A stretch of 64,000 nucleotides of DNA from Flavobacteriaceae bacterium PS02336. GTDB taxonomy: Bacteria > Bacteroidota > Bacteroidia > Flavobacteriales > Flavobacteriaceae. A model generated the notes under the pieces. It made no database searches, was not told where the DNA came from, and worked only from the letters and a program-made list of their open reading frames with translations. Made by a program: the position numbers and the translations under genes. The stretch's first letter is position 1, and each line of letters opens with the position of its first letter. The DNA lies in NCBI GenBank assembly GCA_029960065.1, contig JASCOF010000001.1:1302001-1366000 (forward strand), given 5' to 3'. Of this stretch, positions 45,580 through 54,337 are shown piece by piece.

Positions 45580-46317
45580 TTATTCCTTGATTATGCTTTT
45601 TTTCTTTCTCATTGATTCCCCATGCAGCTCAACCCTGTGGGCCTGATGTATTAATCTATCAAGGATTGCATCTGCTATGGTTTTCTCGCCGATTATGTCA
45701 TACCATCCCTGAACGGGGATCTGCGAGGTTACAATAATAGAACCATTGTTGTGCCTGTCTTCGATGATCTCTAAAAGTGTGATTCTGTTCTGGCTGTCCA
45801 ATGCCTGGAGTCCAAAGTCATCTAGTATGATAACATCCTGCCTTTGTATTTTCATCAGTTCTCTCAGGTATGTACCGTCTGCTTTGGCCATTTTCAGCTT
45901 TGCAAACAATTTTGCAGTATTAAAATAACTTACTTTATAGCCTTCAATACAGGCCTGATAACCAAGTGCTGTTCCTAAAAAACTTTTGCCGACACCTGTG
46001 CTTCCTGTGATTAGTATATTTTCATTCTTTTCTACAAAACTGCATTCTGCAAGCCGGAGTATAAGATTTCTGTCAATGTTCCGGGACTGGTCAAAATTGA
46101 TGCTTTCAATATTTGATTTGTAATGGAAGCGTGCATTGGCAATACTGCGTTCAATACGCCTGTTGTGGCGTTCATCCCATTCGGCATCTATTATCATTGA
46201 CATAAACTGGTCAATGGTATAATGATCGGTTTTACCGCTCTCGATAGCTGTCATGAAGGCGTTATGCATTCCATGAAGCTTCATCTGTTTCATTTTTGCT
46301 ACAGTAGATTCATTCAT
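45580..46317 (-). CDS. istB: IS21 helper ATPase IstB
   Basis: 245 aa AAA+ ATPase. Walker A ILITGSTGVGKSFLGTALGY near residue 100, Walker B VIILDDFGLQALD near 163, sensor IIVTSQIPVQGWYD, and an ending HRVELHGESMRKK typical of IstB. N-terminal helical region MKLHGMHNAF. Starts 12 bp after the istA stop. It activates the transposase at target DNA. Looks intact. Confidence 0.95.
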   Translation of the reverse strand: MNESTVAKMKQMKLHGMHNAFMTAIESGKTDHYTIDQFMSMIIDAEWDERHNRRIERSIANARFHYKSNIESINFDQSRNIDRNLILRLAECSFVEKNENILITGSTGVGKSFLGTALGYQACIEGYKVSYFNTAKLFAKLKMAKADGTYLRELMKIQRQDVIILDDFGLQALDSQNRITLLEIIEDRHNNGSIIVTSQIPVQGWYDIIGEKTIADAILDRLIHQAHRVELHGESMRKKKSIIKE

Positions 46318-46329
46318 TGTAAATTGATT

Positions 46330-47883
46330 TTAGTTATAATAATTTTTTCCTCTGATATTGCCGTGGTCGGGAAGATCCTGATCTTCTTCCTTTTCGTGTT
46401 CCATAGGTATCTTATCCAGACTGTTTTCTAAGATGTTCTGTATGGTTTTAAAATTATAAATCTTAAAGTCCAGAGCACGTTTGCAGGCATTTGCTAATCT
46501 TTCTGCACCTACTTTCTTTTCAAAAGACAATATGCCTAGACAGCTTTTATAGGCCTGCTCGGGGTGGTTCCTGCTTTCTATTATCTGCATAATATATTCT
46601 CCTACTGCCGGATCAATGCTGTTGGCCCATTCAATAAACCTTAAGGCATTCCACTGCGCTACAAACTGATGTGTGCTTGCCATATGTTCTGGATTTGTGG
46701 TATAGATGTAGGGCTTTGGATTTCTCATGTGTGTGGCTATACGGTTGTATTTGAAGTATATTTCGACAGTAGAGCTGGTGTACAGCAGCTTCACTTTTTT
46801 CTTTAAATATTGATAAGGCACGCTGTAGTAGTTTTTGTCCTGGCTTAACTGGACGTGCCCGTTCTGCATTACTGTTGCCAGAGACTGGTATTTAATCTCA
46901 AAGCGTTCCAGAGGAAGAGGCTGCAGTTCATGCCTTTCATCTTCCATGAAGAGTTCAAAACGAGAGTATGGTCTTCCGGTAAGTTTCTTGTTATTATGCG
47001 CATCGAGCAGATTCCATATTTCCTGGTTCAGATCTTCTATGCTGAAGTATTTAGAGTCTTTCAGATTTGCATAAATTCTTCTGTAAAGTATCTTAACAGC
47101 GCCCTCGACTAAAGATTTGTCTCTGGGCCTGTATGCTCTTGCAGGCAGAATAGTAGTTTCATAATGTTCAGCTAAATCTGCAAGAGTTTCATTAATGGTA
47201 GGTTCAAAGCGGCTGGTTCTGACTACGGCAGATTTTAGGTTGTCGGGCACAATTGCGGCAGGCGTTCCTTGAAAAAAGCGCATTGCATTCTCCACCGAAG
47301 CTACAAAATCTTCCTTCTGCTGGCTCATTGAAGCTTCTGCGTAAGTATACTGGCTGGCACCGAGTATGGCAACAAAAAATTGCACTTCCTGAACCTCGGA
47401 CGTGTTTTTGTCTATAATTGAGAGTGTCTTTCCAGCATAATCCACATACATTTTATCGCCAGCCTTGTGATTCATATGCATCACAGGGTTTACCTTGTTG
47501 CTCCAGTCTCTGAAGCGATTCCTGAACTGCGTTACTCTAAGACCATCGGGATGGGTTTCAATATACCTTTCCCACATAGTTTGTATGGTGATGCCCACCT
47601 TTTTTAATTCCCGTTCCATCTGAGGAAAATAAGCATACAGATCTTCGATTCTTGAGGAAACAACTTCTGTCGGACCCTGAGAAAACAGCTCGTCCAATTC
47701 AGTGTCAGTTTTCTTGTTGACAGTTTCCAGGCTTAATCCCAGCACTTCAAATAAAGAGATATATTTTTTCACAGTATTTCTGGAAAGAGATAAATATCGG
47801 CTTATAAACAGCTTGCTTTTGCCGTTGCAGTGCAACTTAATGACTTTTCTGATTTTGTTCATGTCTAGTTTGTTATTTGCCAT
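46330..47883 (-). CDS. istA: IS21 transposase IstA
   Basis: 517 aa. N-terminal helix-turn-helix (RKVIKLHCNGKSKLFISRYL), DDE integrase core with Asp in KMYVDYAGK near residue 145, Asp in AAIVPDNLKSAVV near 206, and Glu in DKSLVEGAVKILYRRIYAN near 252. A C-terminal beta-rich domain follows (VQLSQDKNYYSVPYQYL). It has the full length for the family and no internal stop. Confidence 0.95.
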   Translation of the reverse strand: MANNKLDMNKIRKVIKLHCNGKSKLFISRYLSLSRNTVKKYISLFEVLGLSLETVNKKTDTELDELFSQGPTEVVSSRIEDLYAYFPQMERELKKVGITIQTMWERYIETHPDGLRVTQFRNRFRDWSNKVNPVMHMNHKAGDKMYVDYAGKTLSIIDKNTSEVQEVQFFVAILGASQYTYAEASMSQQKEDFVASVENAMRFFQGTPAAIVPDNLKSAVVRTSRFEPTINETLADLAEHYETTILPARAYRPRDKSLVEGAVKILYRRIYANLKDSKYFSIEDLNQEIWNLLDAHNNKKLTGRPYSRFELFMEDERHELQPLPLERFEIKYQSLATVMQNGHVQLSQDKNYYSVPYQYLKKKVKLLYTSSTVEIYFKYNRIATHMRNPKPYIYTTNPEHMASTHQFVAQWNALRFIEWANSIDPAVGEYIMQIIESRNHPEQAYKSCLGILSFEKKVGAERLANACKRALDFKIYNFKTIQNILENSLDKIPMEHEKEEDQDLPDHGNIRGKNYYN

Positions 47884-48142
47884 AGTCTGTAGTTTTTATA
47901 CAGATCCATGGTTTAACAGCATGAAAAGAAGTAGTGTTTGGTGGTCAATTTGAACCGAAACAAGGTGGTCAGTTTAAATTGAAAAGGAGTGGTCAGTTTG
48001 ACCCGAAATCGATGGTCACTTTATGCTGAAAAAGTGTGGTCAATTTGACCGCTTTTTCCACAAAGGACGTAAGCTTTTTTGGGTTGATTTTTTAGATATG
48101 TAAAAAATGAGGAAGAGAAGATATTTTTTTGAACAATTAAGA

Positions 48143-48173
48143 GAGGATTTTGCTGAGTTTTTGCAAAATCCTC
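48143..48173 (-). terminator. hairpin after the ABM monooxygenase gene
   Basis: GAGGATTTTGC pairs with GCAAAATCCTC around a 9-nt loop, 28 bp beyond the stop at 48201. On the minus strand T-rich sequence follows. Confidence 0.65.
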
Positions 48174-48200
48174 CCTTAAATATAATGGTATTATCTTAGG

Positions 48201-48494
48201 CTATTTGGCAGCTAAAATGTCCAATTTTTCAATAGACGGAGGTGTTGCCAATAGGTCTGGTGCATTTTCCATTAATGCTTTTGCGATCTTACCGCCAAGG
48301 TGTGCCTCTCTGCCTTCTTCGTTTGAAAAAGTATCGTAAATACCGAAGGTAGAAGCATCAATACGGAATGCATACCACGTAACGGTACCGGCTTCTTCAA
48401 GAGCAAGCGGTAATGCTCCTGTAATAAAATCTTCAACGTTTTTTTCTTGGCCGACCTTTGCTTCCAACCGAACTAACAATCCTAATTTTTTCAT
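48201..48494 (-). CDS. ABM-domain quinol monooxygenase-like protein
   Basis: 97 aa. A single antibiotic-biosynthesis-monooxygenase ferredoxin-like fold: LVRLEAKVGQEKNVEDFITG, TVTWYAFRIDASTFGIYDTF, EEGREAHLGGKIAKALMENA. Similar to YgiN-type putative quinol monooxygenases; cytoplasmic dimer expected. It is divergent from nothing nearby and reads toward the IS21. The AraC gene upstream may control it. Confidence 0.82.
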   Translation of the reverse strand: MKKLGLLVRLEAKVGQEKNVEDFITGALPLALEEAGTVTWYAFRIDASTFGIYDTFSNEEGREAHLGGKIAKALMENAPDLLATPPSIEKLDILAAK

Positions 48495-48595
48495 TGTTTT
48501 TATTTTTTAGTTAAACAATTCTTTAATCAGACAAAATTAGAAAAAACCAGCGCTGCTTCGTTTATTAGTTTGGTTCAATAAGTTATGAAAAGAGG

Positions 48596-49456
48596 TCAAT
48601 TAGAGTGGATGTGGTTGGGGCTATACCCAAATTCATTTTTAAAGGCTGCACTAAAATTTGACAAGCTGCCATAGCCAAAGTCCATAAAAATTTCGGAAGG
48701 TGTGACTTGGTTATTATGTAACAATTCTTTGGCCTTGTTAAGCCGTTTTTGCTGAAACCATTTCCCTGGAGATTTCTGGTATATACTTATAAATTTTCTC
48801 TTAAAAGTAGAGGCACTCATATTGCACAGAAAGGCTATTTCGTCAATATTCAAGTTCGTATAAAGGTTCTTTTCAATTACCATTTTAAATGATAATTCTC
48901 TTTCATTGATTAGTAAATAATGTAAGTAATCTAAAAATACCGTCCCATATTTATCAGCCAGATAAAGCATTATTTCTTCAAATTTCAGTTCCAAAATCTT
49001 TTGAGAGATAGATTGTTGCAAACCAAAAATTTGTTGGAGCGAATGAATATAATGGATGATAAAATTGTCTTTCTCTAAGAGGAAATAAGGTATATCCGTT
49101 ATCTTTTTATCTGAGGCATTCTGACTGAAAGAATGGGAATGTTTCAATAAAAAATCGGTGATGTTTTTGTGAGAAAAGAAGAAGAGTAAACAACGGTATG
49201 AGCTTACACCTACCAGTTCGGTAACCAAAACATTATTAGATGTGATAAGTAGCGATTGTGTTTCATTGATTGAAATGATATCATTAGAAAAGTGAATGTT
49301 TTTTTGACCATCCAATAAGAAACTGAATACATTTTTATTCAGGCCAATCTTGTTTCTAGAACCGTTCTTATACACTTCGTAATTGAAAATTTGCAAATCC
49401 GAAGTATGAGTTTCGTTATGTTCCCATAGATCTTCGGGAAGGTTTGTAATGTCCAT
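48596..49456 (-). CDS. AraC-family transcription regulator
   Basis: 286 aa from ATG at 49456; an earlier TTG at 49462 lies inside the promoter box. N-terminal cupin-like half (FSFLLDGQKNIHFSNDIISI; RCLLFFFSHKNITDFLLKHS). The C-terminal double helix-turn-helix is NIDEIAFLCNMSASTFKRKF and TPSEIFMDFGYGSLSNFSAA, ending FKNEFGYSPNHIHS. Ligand unknown. It probably regulates the adjacent small monooxygenase gene. Possibly translated from a leaderless mRNA. Confidence 0.88.
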   Translation of the reverse strand: MDITNLPEDLWEHNETHTSDLQIFNYEVYKNGSRNKIGLNKNVFSFLLDGQKNIHFSNDIISINETQSLLITSNNVLVTELVGVSSYRCLLFFFSHKNITDFLLKHSHSFSQNASDKKITDIPYFLLEKDNFIIHYIHSLQQIFGLQQSISQKILELKFEEIMLYLADKYGTVFLDYLHYLLINERELSFKMVIEKNLYTNLNIDEIAFLCNMSASTFKRKFISIYQKSPGKWFQQKRLNKAKELLHNNQVTPSEIFMDFGYGSLSNFSAAFKNEFGYSPNHIHSN

Positions 49457-49459
49457 CGT

Positions 49460-49467
49460 CAAAATTA
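49460..49467 (-). promoter_or_regulatory. TAATTTTG -7 box 3 nt before the AraC ATG
   Basis: TAATTTTG then ACG then ATG on the minus strand: consensus TAnnTTTG so close to the start that the mRNA would be leaderless. The octamer and the following ACG equal those before the 11789 gene. No -33 box is seen. Confidence 0.4.
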
Positions 49468-49529
49468 AATTGATTTTTTACGGAGTGTTCTTTGGTTGTG
49501 TCATTAAAAAATTCGTTCCAAAAGCGATT

Positions 49530-50045
49530 TTAGCCATTTGAGTTTTTTCTTGCTGTAAGAAGGGTAATTGATAACGCCTTACCACCTGACGAATAGATAA
49601 GCTCAAAAAGCTGTTGCTTTCTTTCATCCATCTTTTTCGGGAATATTTCCAAAAGTTTTTCCGAAACCTTTTCTGCAAAGCTATCTAAGCTTGTAAGGTC
49701 TTCTTTAGAAATATCCCAAAAACCTGCGGGAAGCCGAATCTCATCTTTTCCAAAATCTGTCCCGTTGTATCCGAGCCGGTATTCGGCACCGAGCAAGGTA
49801 AGACATACCATAAAAAGCTTTGTTTGCTTTTTGAAAATATACCGCCTTGCTTTTTTATCCAGATTAAATAATTCGGCTACCAATGGTTCCTGATCTGTAC
49901 AGCTAAACATAATGTCCACTCTTCCATCGGGAAAAATAATGACTTCTTTATCTTCATCGGTATGATTGGCGCATAGCAGGAAACTCTCCACAAAACCGGA
50001 GAGCCGTTTGTCAGGAACAATTTTTATGTACTCAAAATCTTGCAT
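49530..50045 (-). pseudogene. AraC-type regulator missing its DNA-binding domain
   Basis: The reading frame begins MQDFEYIKIVPDKRLSGFVE (ATG at 50045; in-frame TTG at 50096 and ATG at 50060 also possible). It gives the DUF6597-like N-terminal domain (FLLCANHTDEDKEVIIFPDG; LPAGFWDISKEDLTSLDSFA). It stops after YSSGGKALSIT, just where the helix-turn-helix should begin, and no frame to 49457 restores it. A truncated remnant, not a complete regulator. Confidence 0.65.
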
Positions 50046-50149
50046 CGTTTTTATGTGCATCTGACCTGGGAAGAAATATTGGATATTCTTAATCAATCTG
50101 TCAGATGAATTATATATGCAAAACTAACAAAAAAAAAACAGTCTAAAAT

Positions 50150-50187
50150 ACACCACCACACGCGGCAAATGCTGAGTGTGGTGGTGT
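50150..50187 (-). terminator. GC-rich hairpin followed by T tract
   Basis: ACACCACCACA pairs with TGTGGTGGTGT around a 16-nt loop. On the minus strand it is followed by TTTTAGACTG and a long T run. It would have ended the oxidoreductase transcript whose remnant lies at 50221. Confidence 0.7.
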
Positions 50188-50220
50188 AAGATTTTACCAT
50201 TAATGAGGTCGTATGGGCTG

Positions 50221-50460
50221 TTACAACTCATAGATTTCTTTTAATGCTTCTTTCAATGCCAAAGGTTTTCTTCCCAAAAGGTTTTCCAGATCGTTTGTTA
50301 CCTCTTCAAACTGGTGGTTTTTCTGATCTTCGGCAAAACCGGCGGTTAGTAAAATGGCAAATTCGGGAACGCCAAACTGCTTTAGTTTTTCGGTAAACTC
50401 TGTTGGGGCGGCATTGGTGTAAGAAACCGATTTGCCTGAACGATTTAGTAACCTAACCTT
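50221..50460 (-). pseudogene. C-terminal remnant of an NmrA/SDR-type NAD(P)H oxidoreductase
   Basis: About 80 codons without a start: LLNRSGKSVSYTNAAPTEFT, then FGVPEFAILLTAGFAEDQKN, then NDLENLLGRKPLALKEALKE, stop at 50221. This matches the end of NmrA-like/QorB quinone reductases (conserved GRKPxxLxE). An in-frame stop and unrelated sequence lie upstream, so the Rossmann N-terminus is gone. Confidence 0.7.
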
Positions 50461-50554
50461 GTCATTTTAAGCCCAAAACTTGTCGGACACCTACTTCCAA
50501 ATTTTGCCTCACGTTTTATAAACCACTGTATATGAACGGTCTTAACCGTTTTGC

Positions 50555-50722
50555 TTATTTTTGCTTTCTCCTAATATTTTTAGCTAAAAAATCAACTTTC
50601 ACCGCTACATATTCGGCATAGCCACGGGCATTTGGTGAAAGTGCAAAAACCGCTTCGCCTACTTCAAAACCATCGGCACCTTCCGTTTTTTCTACAATTT
50701 CGCCAGATATATCCCAACCTAT
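50555..50722 (-). pseudogene. internal slice of an MDR (zinc-type) alcohol dehydrogenase
   Basis: The frame reads IGWDISGEIVEKTEGADGFE, then VGEAVFALSPNARGYAEYVA, then VKVDFLAK before stopping. This is the GroES-like segment of an NADP-dependent MDR oxidoreductase, which should extend about 250 residues further. Both ends are cut. The right edge joins directly to the DNA that precedes the MFS gene. Confidence 0.72.
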
Positions 50723-50843
50723 GGAAAAGATGAAAGCTGAGAATGCCAGTTTTGAAACTGGAAAGGCTGCTCTGCAAAACTGGTACAACAATGATCGCGG
50801 GGAATCGCTTTTTGCGGAACTGTCATTTAATTTTAAAAAGAGT

Positions 50844-52087
50844 ATGAGGAATAAAATAAAGAAAAGATGGAGTACAGTTTTATTGTTTTCATCTGCCCAA
50901 GCTCTTTTTCAGACGGGCTCTATATTGGTTATGGCTTTATCTGGTCTTGTCGGTTTAGAGATTGCGCCAGAGAAAAGTCTGGCTACGCTGCCCATTGCTA
51001 TGATTTCAGTTGGAACCGTTCTTATGATGATTCTCGCTTCTCTTATTATTAAAAGATGGGCCAGAGAAAAGCATTTCTTATTGGGACAATCATCGGCGTG
51101 CTTGCGGGAATGCTTTCATTTTACGCTATTTTAAAAAACTCATTTGTTCTATTTGTTTTAGGAAACACCCTTATAGGAGTCTGCCAGGCTTTTACACAAT
51201 ATTATCGTTTTGCAGCCGCCGATTCGGTTCCTCAGAAGATCAAAGGAAAAGCAATATCATTTGTGATCGGAGGCGGAGTTGTGGCCGCAATTGCGGGACC
51301 GGCCTTAGCCAGATCTACCCAGAATATTGGCGCGGTTTCATTTGCCTATTCCTTTTTATCCATCTCTTTTTTGAGTATCATTTCTTTTCTGGTTAATTTT
51401 GGTCTAAAAGAGAAAAAACGTATAACGGCGCAGCAGAAGGATTTTCAGTTTAAGCAATCAAGACCGCTGGGGGAAATTATGGGACAGAATAAAACCATTT
51501 TGGCTTTATTATCCTCGGCAGTAGGATATTCCGTGATGATAATGATTATGACCGCAACACCTTTGGCAATGCACCACTACGGCTATTCCGGCGATGATTC
51601 GTCTGTTGTGATACAGTGGCATGTGCTTGGAATGTTTGTGCCTTCTTTTTTTACCGGCACTTTGATTGAGAAATTTGGCACGGGCAGAATAATTCTGTCT
51701 GGTGTAGGCATACTGTTTTTGCATTTATATCTGGTTCTGACAGGCACTGATTTTCTTCATTTTGTGTCCGGTCTTATCTTTCTTGGAATAGGCTGGAACT
51801 TTATGTTTGTAGGCGGCTCAACTTTATTGTCAAAGGTATATCGAGAAGATGAAAAAGAAAAAGTCCAGGCTTTTCATGATTTTTTTGTTTACATTATCAT
51901 GAGCATTTCGAGCCTTTCAGCAGGAGTCCTTCTGAGCAGGTGGGGATGGAAAGGAGTAAACATAGCTGCAATTCCAATGCTTCTAATTGTTCTCGGGGCT
52001 TTTGCAATTATGAAAGCGAAACATAAAAAGAGAAAAAAGAGTGGCTGGTTTTTAACGCCAAGAAAGCGAATCATTTCAAACAAATAA
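50844..52087 (+). pseudogene. MFS transporter with one frameshift
   Basis: Start ATG at 50844 (MRNKIKKRWSTVLLFSSAQA). Two membrane helices are read until ILASLIIKRW. Near 51056-51062 one base is missing (TGGGCCAG where TGGGGCCAG would keep frame), and the protein continues in another frame from GQRKAFLIGTIIGVLAGML through ten more helices to 52087. Family features include QAFTQYYRFAAADSVPQKIK and IGWNFMFVGGSTLL. The in-frame DNA before 50844 codes residues I do not recognise. Confidence 0.75.
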
Positions 52088-52260
52088 AAAATGGCGCCAA
52101 ATTGTCTTCAATTGGCGCCATTTGGCTTTGTGACCTCTACGGGACAAATTACAATAAATTTTTTGGAAGATTTGAAGAGATTGGCGTACTACAGGTAGTG
52201 TCTGTCTTTCATTGGCTTTATAATTTTGGTTTAGATGTACCGTTGGGGATGGATGTAAAA
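52087..52260 (+). repeat. dispersed repeat element with hairpin, copy C
   Basis: The stem ATGGCGCCAAATTG/CAATTGGCGCCAT is perfect and quite different in sequence from copies A and B. The shared segment follows: GTGACC...ACGGGACAAATTACAA...TTTTGGAAGATTTGAAGAGATTGGC and GGTTTAGATGTACCGTTGGGG. The hairpin starts at the MFS stop codon and would terminate that gene. Bases 52261-52378 hold no gene. Confidence 0.7.
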
Positions 52261-52378
52261 AATATAAAAACTCAACTGATTCATAGCATGAAACTTATAT
52301 ATAAATTTACAAATTTTATTGAGGATTAAAAAAAATGTTTTATGTTAGGGTAGGATTGTCTTTCTTTGGCTCTATGAA

Positions 52379-52540
52379 TTATTTTATGCGATTTAGGTTT
52401 TGTGGCATAAAAGTAATCCCTTTCAGAGCAACAGTTCCTTTAAAGTCAGGGTCGGGTTTGGGGATGCTATTCGTTTTTTCCTGCGCATAAATGAAAACCG
52501 AAAAAAAGAATGCTGTCAGAGAAATGATAACGTTTTTCAT
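52379..52540 (-). CDS. 53-aa secreted peptide, possibly a truncated sulfatase start
   Basis: ATG at 52540, stop at 52379. Signal peptide (MKNVIISLTAFFFSVFIYAQ), then EKTNSIPKPDPDFKGTVALK and GITFMPQNLNRIK. The PKPDPDFKG stretch recalls the mature N-terminus of Bacteroidota arylsulfatases, after which the enzyme is missing. It may be a remnant or a genuine short peptide. Downstream is repeat copy C. Confidence 0.45.
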   Translation of the reverse strand: MKNVIISLTAFFFSVFIYAQEKTNSIPKPDPDFKGTVALKGITFMPQNLNRIK

Positions 52541-52776
52541 AAAAAAATCTTTTGGTTTGATTAATACTAAAACATAGGAGCGTAAATCAGCAAGGCGGTA
52601 GGTAGAAATCTTATGAAAGTTAATGGATTAGTTTTCCAAGACAAAGAAAATGTCCAGTACATTTGTTGCAAATTATAATTTGAAACCATTTTTTAGTACA
52701 TGACAAAAAAGTAGCAAGCCATAATCGAAAATATGAGAGGCAACAAGACACTTCTCGAACCATTTATAAAAGGAGT

Positions 52777-53826
52777 TTAACTGCTTTTTAATATTGCGGC
52801 CGTTTCAGCGGCAATTTTCTGCACAAGAGCTAGCGTCACGGAATTACCTATCTGTTTGTAAAGGCTGCTTTTTGAAATTTCGGGAAAAATAAATTGGTCA
52901 ACGGGAAATCCCTGCAGGGCAAAACATTCTCGGGGAGTCAGTTTTCGTATGCCGTAATAATCTTTTATTATCGGCACATTATGGCCGCCCGTGCCCATGT
53001 TTGCTGTTAGTGCGGGACAGACACTGTTTTTGTTTTCCCGGACATAAGTCCTGCGCCACTGATAAACCGCGGTATTTTGGGTGACATTTTTTTCAAGCTT
53101 GGTGTAGATAGAACTCTTGGCGGAGTAATAATAGCATTCTGGTTGTCTCTCTGTTTCCAGAAAATCCGCTACAGTTTTTGTCAAAGGTATTTTCTTTGGA
53201 AATTTAAATTTGGAGTGATTCGCTACCTGTAAAGGATCGAAACAGACGATGAAAATCCGTTCCCGATTCTGCGGTATATTGGAATGGGTCATTGTGTTGA
53301 GGACTTTATAAAATACCTTATAACCCAGATGCCCTTCAAGAATGTCGAGTATTGTTTTGAAGCTCCGTCCTTTGTCGTGTTTTAATAAATTTTTTACATT
53401 CTCAAGTACTACGGCTTTTGGCCTGTGTTTTTCAATTATTTTTTTTATTTCAAAAAATAGCCGACCTCTGCTGTCTGAGAATCCTTTCTGGAGTCCGGCA
53501 ATTGAAAAAGCCTGGCAGGGAAATCCTGCACAGAGCACATCAAATTTAGCTGGAATGGAATCCTTAACGTCCTGCAGCATGATATCACCTAGAGGCATCT
53601 CACCGAAATTTGTAAAATATGTTGTTTTAGCCGCCTTGTCCCATTCGCTGGAATACACGCATCTTCCGCCAGCAGACTGCATTGCCATTCGGAAACCTCC
53701 AATGCCTGCAAATAGGTCTATAAAGGTAAAAGAGGTTTTCTCAGATGACGAAAAGGGAAAAGACTTTACCTCAATTGATTGTTTTGGTAAGGCATTATTT
53801 TTACCAGCGGAATTAGAGTATATCAT
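52777..53826 (-). CDS. dcm: DNA (cytosine-5) methyltransferase
   Basis: 349 aa with the m5C motifs in order: I FIDLFAGIGGFRMAMQ (~33), IV CAGFPCQAFSIAG (catalytic Cys ~108), VI VVLENVKNLL (~145), VIII QNRERIFIVCF (~193), IX/X after the target-recognition region (KLTPRECFALQGFP; YKQIGNSVTLALV). No restriction endonuclease gene lies next to it, so it is an orphan methylase or has a partner I cannot identify. 200+ bp of gene-free DNA lies on both sides. Confidence 0.93.
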   Translation of the reverse strand: MIYSNSAGKNNALPKQSIEVKSFPFSSSEKTSFTFIDLFAGIGGFRMAMQSAGGRCVYSSEWDKAAKTTYFTNFGEMPLGDIMLQDVKDSIPAKFDVLCAGFPCQAFSIAGLQKGFSDSRGRLFFEIKKIIEKHRPKAVVLENVKNLLKHDKGRSFKTILDILEGHLGYKVFYKVLNTMTHSNIPQNRERIFIVCFDPLQVANHSKFKFPKKIPLTKTVADFLETERQPECYYYSAKSSIYTKLEKNVTQNTAVYQWRRTYVRENKNSVCPALTANMGTGGHNVPIIKDYYGIRKLTPRECFALQGFPVDQFIFPEISKSSLYKQIGNSVTLALVQKIAAETAAILKSS

Positions 53827-54337
53827 ATCTGCATTTTTTTCAACACTTCGTTGTCAATTATGAATTAGACGATGATTCAAACTTATTTTGTTTTATGGCT
53901 CAAACGATATGATGTCTTTAATTGTCTCTAATTTCCGCCATTTGGCGGCAATAGAGTTCGACCGCAAGAATTGCAGTAAATTTAATGGTAAATTTGAAAA
54001 TAATGTATTGGATATTCTGCGGGCATCCTAAAGGAATAATTATTATAACCTGTTAAATGCAGCAAGCACTGCCGATACCTCGAGCAGAGAAATTTCTGTA
54101 GGCTGTTTAGTTAGACGAACTGCTTTGCAGGCAGCCGATGCCGCTCATTTGTTCTGGAAATTTTATTAACGCAGCTGACAGCGTAAAAAAGAACGAGAGC
54201 CAATTTATTTTTTTTATTTTTATTATTTTTATTGAATTGGCTGCACAAAGCATTTGAGCATAAGGGTTTCAACGAAAGTTAAAAATCATCAATCAGATCT
54301 AGTATGATAATTTTTTTTTTAGTTAATTTTTTGCGAT
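53827..54337. other. intergenic region between divergent methylase and protease genes
   Basis: A 511-bp gap. It must contain both divergent promoters. A T-rich stretch at 54192-54241 is bounded by GCCAATT and AATTGGC arms, giving a possible weak hairpin. I find no ORF with coding character and no tRNA. Confidence 0.45.

Larger units (their letters stand above)
45441..48048. mobile_element. IS21-family insertion sequence
   Basis: Contains istA and istB on the minus strand and is bounded by imperfect inverted repeats. The left end starts near TGATATTGACCACTGTTTTC. The right end, read as reverse complement, is TCAAATTGACCACACTTTTT. Inside each end four to five spaced repeats of the form GTGACCAC...TTTCGGTTTAAA occur (45446-45525 and 47940-48048), as usual for IS21 transposase sites. 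Exact ends and target duplication could not be fixed. Confidence 0.85.

Noticed and set aside
52131..52146. Possible tRNA fragment GTGACCTCTACGGGAC
   Set aside because: Resembles the complement of a tRNA 3' end, but no T-loop, anticodon arm or rest of a cloverleaf follows. It belongs to the repeat element.
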